Assembly (NCBI GenBank): GCA_019638235.1
Contig: JAHBUE010000001.1
Coordinates: 730,492-794,491, forward strand
Direction of reading: 5' to 3'
DNA length: 64,000 bases
Source of the DNA: Cyclobacteriaceae bacterium
GTDB taxonomy: Bacteria > Bacteroidota > Bacteroidia > Cytophagales > Cyclobacteriaceae
Part shown: positions 1 to 7,482 of the stretch, in pieces
Layout of the letters: each line of letters begins with the position of its first letter
Numbering within the stretch: position 1 is the first letter of the stretch
Position numbers and translations under genes: made by a program
The notes under the pieces: generated by a model
Told to the model about the DNA's origin: nothing
What the model saw: only the letters and a program-made list of their open reading frames with translations
The model's database searches: none

Positions 1-116
1 AAGCAAAAAGAGTTGACATTAGGTAATAAACAGAGGCAAATGGCTTACGAAGTAATATCTACTGCCAATTGCCTGTTTTGAAGATGGAATAATAACAGAA
101 GATAAACCAGATAAAA

Positions 117-446
117 ATGCAATGGCTCTTCCTCAACCTTTCGTTGGGGCCACTTATACTCGTTGTGGCCTTTTTGTTTAAGCGGTTTCCGCCCAAAAAG
201 ATTAATCATCTTTACGGCTATCGCACTCCACGCTCCATGAAAAGCCAGGAAGCGTGGGACCTTGCAAATGCGTATTCGTCTAACCTGCTGCTTATTGTTT
301 CGGGCTTGACCTGCGTTGTCCAGGTAGTGTTATGGTCGCTCATGCTGCCAGAGCAAGCTATATTGTGGACTTGTGGGTTTTTGGTGGCTGGTGTAATTGC
401 CGTTATTCCGTTAACGGAAATCCATTTGAAAAAAAACGGATGCTGA
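117..446 (+). CDS. SdpI family small membrane protein
   Basis: A 109-residue protein with three predicted membrane segments (about residues 4-21, 55-75 and 80-100). Between the first two lies the family signature NHLYGYRTPRSMKSQEAWDLAN (residues about 31-52 hold the key residues G-Y-R-T-P and E-x-W), which is typical of the SdpI/YhfL group. Bacillus SdpI confers immunity to the SdpC toxin; most Bacteroidota members have no known role. No sdpC-like toxin gene is visible nearby, so an immunity function is not implied here. The ATG at 117 follows an A-rich stretch and no clear promoter box was found. The gene is separated by about 100 bp from the following histidine kinase. Confidence 0.8.
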   Translation: MQWLFLNLSLGPLILVVAFLFKRFPPKKINHLYGYRTPRSMKSQEAWDLANAYSSNLLLIVSGLTCVVQVVLWSLMLPEQAILWTCGFLVAGVIAVIPLTEIHLKKNGC

Positions 447-549
447 TACTGCATTGAAATGAAGACAAGTAGTCGGGCCGATCTTTTTAAACAGGAGTAT
501 TAAAAACGTGAATAAGTTATTTATTTTTATCGATTGTAAGGATTGAAGT

Positions 550-1845
550 ATGCGAACAAGGCCGTTACGGGATTTTATAATCGGTAAAACAATCATTCCT
601 TCGCTCAAGCTGTATAAACAGGCCATGTTGCGGGGGCAGATGGCCATTATGATGTTCTTCACCGGTGTTGGGTACATTGGTATTGATATAGCGTACGACA
701 TCTACCGCAATATACCCATGTATTCGCTCATTGCAGTTGTTGGGTTGCTTACGTTTTTGCTAAACAGAACTGGTTATTATCGCTTAGCAACGGTTATTAT
801 TATTCTATCGGCCAATATTCTCATTTACCTGTTTGCTGCTTCGGAGAACCCAACCAGTGGGGTGTACATTTTCTTTTTACCGATTGCGCTGGCATCAATT
901 GTTTTGTTTAGCTATAAAGAATGGTACTGGGCATTTGGATTTGTTTTGTTTGGATTTGCCCTTTTTCTGCTGGCATTTCTTGTCGGGTTCAGCATTCTGC
1001 CTAAGATGTCAGGGCCGGATGAAACAGACGAGATATATTTTTTGGTCAACTATATAATCGCTACTACTGTTTCTGTATTGATTGTGTACTTCCTTATCAA
1101 CATCAACTACCATGTTGAGAAATCGCTTCGTGATAATGAAGCAAGGCTGATTCAGCTTACCGAAGAACTTAAACAAAGTAACACCGAATTAGACCGGTTT
1201 GTGTACAGCGTGTCGCACGATTTGAGGGCGCCTTTAAGTTCATTGCTGGGATTGGTATCGTTAGCCGAAAAAGCAACCGATCCGCAAGAGGTTTCCTCCC
1301 TGCTTGCCATGATGCGCAACCGCATTGATGCCCAGGAAAAATTTATCCGCGACATTATCGACTATTCGCGAAATGCAAGATTGAAAAATGAGCATGAAGA
1401 AATCAACCTGAATGAGATCATAAACGAAATTATGGACAACCTTAGGTATGCCGAAGAGGTATCATCTGTAAAAATAAAAACCGACATACCCGAACAATAC
1501 GCGCTTAAAACCGACAAGGTGCGACTGAAAATTGTATTGAATAACCTGCTCTCCAATGCGCTCAAATACCATGACCGCCATAAGCCTGAGCGTTTTGTTA
1601 AAATTTGTGTACAGAATGAGAGCAGCCATTGTGAAATTTTAGTAGAAGATAATGGTGTGGGCATCAATTCCGATCATCACGAAAAAATATTCGATATGTT
1701 CTACCGGGCATCCGAAAACTCCAAAGGATCGGGCCTTGGCCTTTACATTGCCCGCGAGGCTGTAAAAAAATTAGGTGGAGAAATAACGGTAGAATCCCGA
1801 TTAGGAAAGGGAACCCGTTTCAAAATTACATTGCCCAATAATTAG
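550..1845 (+). CDS. Membrane sensor histidine kinase (first of a tandem pair)
   Basis: A 431-residue two-component kinase. Residues about 30-185 hold five or six hydrophobic segments, forming a membrane sensor with no large periplasmic domain. A short coiled-coil (about 186-215) leads to the dimerisation domain with phospho-acceptor His223 in SHDLRAP. The ATPase domain has an N box (NNLLSNALKYH, Asn336), a G1 box (EDNGVGI, Asp367) and a G2 box (GSGLGLYIA, about 393-401), so it should be catalytically competent. No response regulator lies beside it, so its partner is encoded elsewhere. The next gene is a paralogue of the same architecture, probably from tandem duplication. A weak -7-like box (TATTTTTA, 522-529) precedes the ATG. 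The signal sensed is unknown. Confidence 0.9.
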   Translation: MRTRPLRDFIIGKTIIPSLKLYKQAMLRGQMAIMMFFTGVGYIGIDIAYDIYRNIPMYSLIAVVGLLTFLLNRTGYYRLATVIIILSANILIYLFAASENPTSGVYIFFLPIALASIVLFSYKEWYWAFGFVLFGFALFLLAFLVGFSILPKMSGPDETDEIYFLVNYIIATTVSVLIVYFLININYHVEKSLRDNEARLIQLTEELKQSNTELDRFVYSVSHDLRAPLSSLLGLVSLAEKATDPQEVSSLLAMMRNRIDAQEKFIRDIIDYSRNARLKNEHEEINLNEIINEIMDNLRYAEEVSSVKIKTDIPEQYALKTDKVRLKIVLNNLLSNALKYHDRHKPERFVKICVQNESSHCEILVEDNGVGINSDHHEKIFDMFYRASENSKGSGLGLYIAREAVKKLGGEITVESRLGKGTRFKITLPNN

Positions 1846-1958
1846 GTTTTTGGCGCGTTTTCAGCGTTTCCGGGCATTAGAAATCTTAAAATTTTCAAAG
1901 AATCTTGCATCTACCAGATACGGTAGCAAATGAAGCCTTTCAGGCAGAGGCTATAAAA

Positions 1959-1966
1959 TACCTTTG
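1959..1966 (+). promoter_or_regulatory. -7 promoter box TACCTTTG for the second histidine kinase
   Basis: TACCTTTG matches the Bacteroidota -7 consensus TAnnTTTG and lies 22 nt before the ATG at 1989. It falls inside the longer open frame that begins at 1905, so it argues that translation starts at 1989 rather than upstream. Confidence 0.6.
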
Positions 1967-1988
1967 TGCGTTGGTTTTTCAAAACAGT

Positions 1989-3260
1989 ATGAAAAGGGCT
2001 ATTCGTAACCTTATAATCGGTAAAAATAACTACATCGACTCCTGGACAGAGTATCGCCAGGTCATCCTTTCGGGACAGTTTGCGCTGATTGCCATAATAG
2101 TATGTGCGCTTTATTTGATGCTCGATTTAAGCTGGGGCATATACAAGCCAATTCCCGTTTACGTTGCCTCTATTTTTGTGCTTTCTATTTCCATTGTGCT
2201 GCATCGTGCGGGCAGGCATTGCGCGGCTTATTATGTTCTTTTTCCTGCGCTTAATTTCATTGTTTACCTGTTTACCTCAAGCGAAGGCATGGCAACAGGA
2301 ACGTATATCCTGTTTCTGCCGGTTGCGCTTGGCGCTTTTGCGGTATTTAATTATAAGCAACGCATCATAGCCGTAAACCTGGCGGCACTTACGTATGCTC
2401 TTTTTATTCTGTCTTATTTTAGCGACTTCTCTATTCTGCCAAGCAGAGGGTATTCAGAAGAGGAAAAGATGGCCAATTTTCTGATCAACTTTGCCGTGGC
2501 GCTGCCCGCGTCTATTCTTGCTATGTATTTACTCATCAGCCTGAACCATCATAACGGCCGCGAACTGATAAACAGCAACCGCATGTTGAAGAAGCTGAAC
2601 GAGGAACTTGACCGTTTTGTGTACAGCACCTCGCACGATTTACGGGCGCCCCTGTCTTCTGTTGCCGGGTTAATTAATCTTGCCCGCGACAATGAAAATC
2701 CGCAAGAAGTACAAAAATACTTAGGCATGATGGACAACCGGGTTAATGCCCTGCACAAATTTATAAAAGACATCACCGACTACTCCCGCAACAATCGCCT
2801 GGAAATTGCCCACGAAAAAATATATGTACACAATCTGGCAAATGAAATATGGGAAGCCCTGAAGTACACCCCGGAAGCGCAGATCATTACATTTAGGAAT
2901 GAAATTCCTGAAGACTTAGTTATTTGCAGCGATACACGCAGAATACACGTTATCCTCTCAAACCTGGTTGCCAATGCCATCCGCTATCATGACCTGCGCA
3001 AAGAAGCCCCCTATATTCGCCTGCAACACCATGCCGTTAATTCATCGCACTCCTTCAGCGTAGAGGATAACGGCCAGGGTATTGCCCCCGAAATCCAAAA
3101 ATGTGTATTTGATATGTTTTACAGGGGGAACGAATCCTCGCAAGGCTCTGGCCTGGGGCTTTACATTGTAAGTGAAACTATTGCAAAATTAGCCGGCTCC
3201 ATTCACCTCAACTCATATCCCCGAAAGGGCAGCACCTTTACCTTTACGGTACCGGCCTGA
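1989..3260 (+). CDS. Membrane sensor histidine kinase (second of a tandem pair)
   Basis: A 423-residue kinase paralogous along its whole length to the gene just upstream: the N-termini match (RDFIIGK versus RNLIIGK), the multi-pass sensor has a similar FLP motif after an S-E-x-x-x-x-x-G-x-Y loop, and the catalytic core keeps the H box (SHDLRAPLSS), N box (SNLVANAIRYHD), G1 box (EDNGQGI) and G2 box (GSGLGLYIV). The open frame extends upstream to 1905, but the start is placed at 1989 because a -7 box lies at 1959-1966 and the paralogue begins at the equivalent residue. The two kinases may sense related signals or form heterodimers (inference). No response regulator is adjacent. Confidence 0.9.
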   Translation: MKRAIRNLIIGKNNYIDSWTEYRQVILSGQFALIAIIVCALYLMLDLSWGIYKPIPVYVASIFVLSISIVLHRAGRHCAAYYVLFPALNFIVYLFTSSEGMATGTYILFLPVALGAFAVFNYKQRIIAVNLAALTYALFILSYFSDFSILPSRGYSEEEKMANFLINFAVALPASILAMYLLISLNHHNGRELINSNRMLKKLNEELDRFVYSTSHDLRAPLSSVAGLINLARDNENPQEVQKYLGMMDNRVNALHKFIKDITDYSRNNRLEIAHEKIYVHNLANEIWEALKYTPEAQIITFRNEIPEDLVICSDTRRIHVILSNLVANAIRYHDLRKEAPYIRLQHHAVNSSHSFSVEDNGQGIAPEIQKCVFDMFYRGNESSQGSGLGLYIVSETIAKLAGSIHLNSYPRKGSTFTFTVPA

Positions 3261-3320
3261 TGGCGTAAATTCCCTTAGCGGAAGTTTTCGGCAGAACCCC
3301 GTTATCATTCACCCAAGTCT

Positions 3321-3328
3321 TATATTTG
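3321..3328 (+). promoter_or_regulatory. -7 promoter box TATATTTG abutting the glyS start
   Basis: TATATTTG fits the Bacteroidota -7 consensus and is separated from the ATG at 3335 by only 6 nt. Transcription would begin at or within a base or two of the start codon, giving a leaderless mRNA. Confidence 0.6.
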
Positions 3329-3334
3329 CGCCTT

Positions 3335-4876
3335 ATGGCGAATCAAGAAGAAAACCTGTTTAAAAATGTAATCGCCCATGCCAAGGAGTATGGGTTTGTT
3401 TTTCAGTCGAGCGAGATTTATGACGGACTAAGTGCCGTTTACGATTACGGCCAGAATGGCGCAGAGCTGAAGAATAACATTAAAGAATACTGGTGGAAAT
3501 TTATGACCATGCTGCATGAGAATATCGTGGGTATTGACGCAGCTATTTTTATGCACCCTACTACCTGGAAGGCTTCCGGGCACGTTGATGCGTTTAACGA
3601 CCCGATGATTGACAACAAAGATTCAAAAAAGCGCTACCGGGCCGACCAGTTGATTGAGGGCTACATTGAAAAGTTAGAAGAAAAAATTGAGAAAGAAGTT
3701 GAAAAAGCTGCCAAACGTTTTGAGAATTTCGACCGCAGTATGTTTGTGAGCACCAATGCCCGCGTGGTGGAATATCAAAAGAAAATTGATGAGGTAAACG
3801 ATAAGCTGAAAGAGGCTATGGGTTCCGGAAACATGGAAGCCATGAAGCAACTTATAATTGACCTGGAAATTGCCGACCCGGTATCGGGTTCGCGCAACTG
3901 GACAGACGTGCGCCAGTTCAACCTGATGTTCTCTACCGAGATGGGGTCGGTTGCCGATGATGCCAATAAAATTTATCTCCGCCCCGAAACCGCTCAAGGT
4001 ATATTTGTAAATTTTTTAAATGTGCAAAAAACCGGGCGCATGAAAATACCTTTCGGTATTGCGCAGATTGGTAAGGCTTTTCGCAATGAAATTGTAGCCC
4101 GTCAGTTCATTTTCCGTATGCGCGAGTTTGAACAAATGGAGATGCAGTTTTTTGTAAAGCCAGGCGAAGAAATGAAATGGTATGAGCACTGGAAAGAAAA
4201 AAGAATTAAATGGCACAAAGCCTTAGGCCTGGGCGAAGAAAACTACCGCTTTCACGATCACCTCAACCTGGCGCATTACGCCAATGCCGCGTGCGACATC
4301 CAGTTTGATTTTCCGATGGGCTTTCGCGAACTGGAAGGCATACACTCGCGCACCGATTTTGATTTGAAGAGCCATGAAAAATACTCCGGCAAAAAACTGC
4401 AATACTTCGATCCGGAAACAAATCAGAACTACATACCCTATGTAGTGGAAACCTCCATCGGCCTCGACAGAATGTTTCTGGCGGTACTTTCATCATCTTA
4501 CAAAGAAGAAAAACTTGCTGATGGAAGCGAACGTGTAGTGCTGCGCATACCGGCACCGTTAGCGCCCAACAAGGTTGCCATTTTGCCGCTCACCAAAAAA
4601 GACGGGCTACCAGAAAAAGCGCAGGAGATTATGAACAGCCTGAAATTTCATGTGCGCTGTTTTTATGAAGAGAAAGACGCTATCGGAAAACGCTACCGCA
4701 GGCAGGATGCTGTCGGTACACCGTATTGCGTAACCGTAGATCATCAAACACTGCAAGACAACACGGTAACCATACGTCATCGCGATAGTATGGAGCAGGA
4801 GCGTGTTCCGGTTGATTCATTGAAGGCAACGCTGACAGCGGCCTGTTCGGTTAACAATATTTTGGAGAGGATATGA
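3335..4876 (+). CDS. glyS: Glycyl-tRNA synthetase (single-chain, class II)
   Basis: Charges tRNA-Gly with glycine in the cytoplasm. The 513-residue chain is the dimeric alpha2 (eukaryote/archaea-like) GlyRS used by Bacteroidota rather than the alpha2beta2 enzyme. Class II signatures are visible: motif 2 region FRNEIVARQFIFRMREFEQ, the LRPETAQGIFVNF segment, and motif 3 in VVETSIGLDRMFLAVL. An anticodon-binding domain follows (about 420-510, beginning PLAPNKVAILPLTKK). The start is set at the ATG 3335 (MANQEEN); a TTG three codons upstream overlaps the -7 box and is unlikely. It is an independent transcription unit followed by the exporter gene. Confidence 0.97.
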   Translation: MANQEENLFKNVIAHAKEYGFVFQSSEIYDGLSAVYDYGQNGAELKNNIKEYWWKFMTMLHENIVGIDAAIFMHPTTWKASGHVDAFNDPMIDNKDSKKRYRADQLIEGYIEKLEEKIEKEVEKAAKRFENFDRSMFVSTNARVVEYQKKIDEVNDKLKEAMGSGNMEAMKQLIIDLEIADPVSGSRNWTDVRQFNLMFSTEMGSVADDANKIYLRPETAQGIFVNFLNVQKTGRMKIPFGIAQIGKAFRNEIVARQFIFRMREFEQMEMQFFVKPGEEMKWYEHWKEKRIKWHKALGLGEENYRFHDHLNLAHYANAACDIQFDFPMGFRELEGIHSRTDFDLKSHEKYSGKKLQYFDPETNQNYIPYVVETSIGLDRMFLAVLSSSYKEEKLADGSERVVLRIPAPLAPNKVAILPLTKKDGLPEKAQEIMNSLKFHVRCFYEEKDAIGKRYRRQDAVGTPYCVTVDHQTLQDNTVTIRHRDSMEQERVPVDSLKATLTAACSVNNILERI

Positions 4877-4924
4877 GAGCGCCATTCTTCACTTTTCATA
4901 GGGTAAAAAATCCTTGTAAATCAT

Positions 4925-4932
4925 TAGATTTG
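4925..4932 (+). promoter_or_regulatory. -7 promoter box TAGATTTG upstream of the MMPL exporter
   Basis: TAGATTTG matches TAnnTTTG and lies 36 nt before the ATG at 4969, so a short leader of about 30 nt is expected. Confidence 0.5.
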
Positions 4933-4968
4933 AGCCAAAATTCCGGTAGCCAGGCTATCTAATCAACC

Positions 4969-7383
4969 ATGTGGACTTCCATTGCGCACTTCGTTATTTC
5001 TTACAGACTTCCGCTGTTTATCCTGATTGCGTTGTTAACCGTTTTTATGGGCTACCACGGCCTGAAGATAGAGATGAGCTACGACTTCAAAGGAACCGTG
5101 CCGGCACATGACCCCGAACAGATTTTCTTTGAAGAATTTAAACAGCAGTTTGGCGAAGATGCCAGCATTGTGGCCGTTGGCCTGAAAGACAGCAGCATTT
5201 ACGAGTATAGAAATTTTGAAAAGCTGCGCGAGTTCTGCATTGCTGTGAAGCAGATACCGGGCGTGAACGATGTAATCTCGCTTCCGCAGATTAAGATGAT
5301 TGAAAAGGATACGGCTGTTAAGCAGTTTAAACTGGTAGATATTTTTCCGGGCAAAGTAAAAAGCCAGGAAGAGTTAGACAGCCTGTTGATAGAAGCGAAG
5401 AAACAGAAATTTTATTTGGGGCAAATTGTCAATCAAAAGAATGGCGCTATTGCTATTCTTATTTCCATAAACAAAGAGTATCTCAATTCATCCAGACGCA
5501 TGGATGTTACTAATGAGATTATTAAACGCGGGGGACATTTCTTCGATGCTACCGGTGTGCAGTTGCATTATGCGGGCTTGCCTTTTGTACGTTCTGTAAT
5601 TGCCCAGCAGGTTAACGCAGAGCTAAAGGCTTTCCTGATTATGTCTGTTATCGTTACCGGCATTATCCTGTTAATCTTTTTCCGTTCGTTTCGCGCCACA
5701 ATATTCCCGCTTATCGTTATCGGTATTGTGGTGGTGTGGGTATTGGGCACTATTGTTTTGTTAGGTTTTAAGATTACCCTGTTAAGCGGCATGATACCGC
5801 CCCTTATTGTGGTGATCGGCATACCCAACGCCATTTATCTCACTAACAAATATCACCTCGAATACGCCACGCATGGCAACAAAATGTTGGCCATCAGCCG
5901 GGTGGTACGGAAAGTTGGCGTGGCTACCTTCCTTACTAATTTTACAACTGCCATTGGTTTTTTTGTGTTGCTCACAGCCGACATTACTATACTCCGCGAG
6001 TTTGGTATTGTGGCTGGCATTAACGTAATGGTAACATATATTGTAAGCCTGATACTTATCCCCGGCATTTTTTCGTGGATGCCCCCGCCATCGCCCAAGC
6101 ATTTGCGTCACCTCAACTTCAGATGGCTGGATAAGCTCTTATCAGGGATTGATTTGTCTGTTCATCGTCATCGGGCAATGATTTATGCCGTTACCCTTAT
6201 CGTAACAGGCTTTGCTGTTATTGGTATATATCGCGTTCATTCGGTTTCGTTTATGGTAGATGATTTGCCTGAAGCCAGCACCGAAAAAAAAGATTTGAAA
6301 TTTTTTGAAGAACATTTCAGTGGAGTGATGCCGCTGGAAATGGTGGTGAACACCGGCAAGCGAAGAGGTGTGATTGATGTAAAAAATCTCCAGAAGCTGG
6401 ATGAGTTCGAACAGTTTTTAGATTCGCTCCCATCTGTATCAAGGCCCATATCTATTGTGAGTTTTGTAAAAGCGGCTAAGCAGGCTTTTTACAATAACAA
6501 CCCCGCGCGCTACTCCCTGCCCGACAACCGCGAAAGAAATTTTATCCTGCCTTATCTCAAAGGGCAATCCGATGCCTCAGGACTTTTTCATGCGTTTGTA
6601 GATTCAACGCTCCAAACCATGCGCATTTCCATGCAGGTGGCCGATATTGGTTCCGACAAAATGGATTCGCTCATCAATCAGGTTATCCAGCCTAAAATTG
6701 ATACGCTTTTCAGCGAAACCGATATTTCGGTAAAAGTAACGGGCACCACACCGCTTTTCATTAAAGGAAATTCATTCCTCATCGACAACCTGAAGAGCAG
6801 CCTGATGCTGGCGTTTATACTCATTGCCGCTACAATGGGTTTCCTGTTTGCTAATATCAGGATGATTATCATTGCGCTTATTCCAAACATTATCCCCATG
6901 ATGATTACCGCCTCGCTTATGGGATATTTTGGTGTGCCGCTCAAGCCGAGCACGGTGCTGATCTTCAGTATTGCTTTTGGTATTTCTGTCGATTACTCCA
7001 TTCACTTCTTAGCTAAATACCGACAGGAGCTTCACGCGAAAAATTTCTTTATTCCGGTGGCGGTGAGCGGAACCATATTAGAAGTGGGCAAGAGCATGGT
7101 GTATACGTCCATTGTGCTGTTGGCGGGGTTTGTCATTTTTACGTTTTCTTCCTTTGGCGCAACCATAGCGCTGGGCGTGCTCACGTCCATTACGTTGTTC
7201 ATGTCCTTGTTTACCAACATGATTTTATTGCCGTCTCTCATCATGACCTTCGACCGCACCAAACGGCAAAAAGAACACATGCTGATTGAAGAAGTTGACC
7301 CGGGTTTCTATTCCGAAAGCGAAGACGAGGAAATAGATCTTAGCAAAATCAGGATACACAACCGCCATCCGGCAGCCGAGTAG
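4969..7383 (+). CDS. RND/MMPL family membrane transporter
   Basis: An 804-residue inner-membrane protein with the duplicated RND layout: TM1 (about 12-32), a large periplasmic loop (about 35-215), TM2-6 (about 218-370), TM7 (about 405-425), a second periplasmic loop (about 430-615) and TM8-12 (about 618-760). Both halves carry sterol-sensing/MMPL-type segments (GMIPPLIVVIGIPNAIYL and IALIPNIIPMMITASLMGY), and the second half has FGISVDYSIHFLAKYR with the TM10 Asp typical of proton-driven transporters. MMPL relatives export lipids or hydrophobic compounds; the substrate cannot be told from the sequence. No membrane-fusion protein or TolC gene is adjacent, so it probably works alone. The C-terminal tail (about 765-804) is acidic and cytoplasmic. 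Confidence 0.85.
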   Translation: MWTSIAHFVISYRLPLFILIALLTVFMGYHGLKIEMSYDFKGTVPAHDPEQIFFEEFKQQFGEDASIVAVGLKDSSIYEYRNFEKLREFCIAVKQIPGVNDVISLPQIKMIEKDTAVKQFKLVDIFPGKVKSQEELDSLLIEAKKQKFYLGQIVNQKNGAIAILISINKEYLNSSRRMDVTNEIIKRGGHFFDATGVQLHYAGLPFVRSVIAQQVNAELKAFLIMSVIVTGIILLIFFRSFRATIFPLIVIGIVVVWVLGTIVLLGFKITLLSGMIPPLIVVIGIPNAIYLTNKYHLEYATHGNKMLAISRVVRKVGVATFLTNFTTAIGFFVLLTADITILREFGIVAGINVMVTYIVSLILIPGIFSWMPPPSPKHLRHLNFRWLDKLLSGIDLSVHRHRAMIYAVTLIVTGFAVIGIYRVHSVSFMVDDLPEASTEKKDLKFFEEHFSGVMPLEMVVNTGKRRGVIDVKNLQKLDEFEQFLDSLPSVSRPISIVSFVKAAKQAFYNNNPARYSLPDNRERNFILPYLKGQSDASGLFHAFVDSTLQTMRISMQVADIGSDKMDSLINQVIQPKIDTLFSETDISVKVTGTTPLFIKGNSFLIDNLKSSLMLAFILIAATMGFLFANIRMIIIALIPNIIPMMITASLMGYFGVPLKPSTVLIFSIAFGISVDYSIHFLAKYRQELHAKNFFIPVAVSGTILEVGKSMVYTSIVLLAGFVIFTFSSFGATIALGVLTSITLFMSLFTNMILLPSLIMTFDRTKRQKEHMLIEEVDPGFYSESEDEEIDLSKIRIHNRHPAAE

Positions 7384-7427
7384 GCTCAAGAATTGACGCT
7401 CATCCTTCGTAATTCGCAATTCGTACC

Positions 7428-7435
7428 TATCTTTG
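7428..7435 (+). promoter_or_regulatory. -7 promoter box TATCTTTG upstream of ileS
   Basis: TATCTTTG matches TAnnTTTG, 47 nt before the ileS ATG. It lies next to a short directly repeated text (aattcg units, 7410-7424). Confidence 0.55.
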
Positions 7436-7482
7436 CGGGCTTATTTCATTGAAAATCAACAAATACAGGCTGTTTTTACGCG

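Noticed and set aside
1..81. Open frame from the window edge to a TGA at 79-81, possibly the end of an upstream gene
   Set aside because: Only 26 codons are visible, there is no recognisable motif, and chance open frames of this length are common.
1905..1988. N-terminal extension of the second histidine kinase
   Set aside because: A -7 box lies inside it and the paralogue begins at the residue matching 1989.
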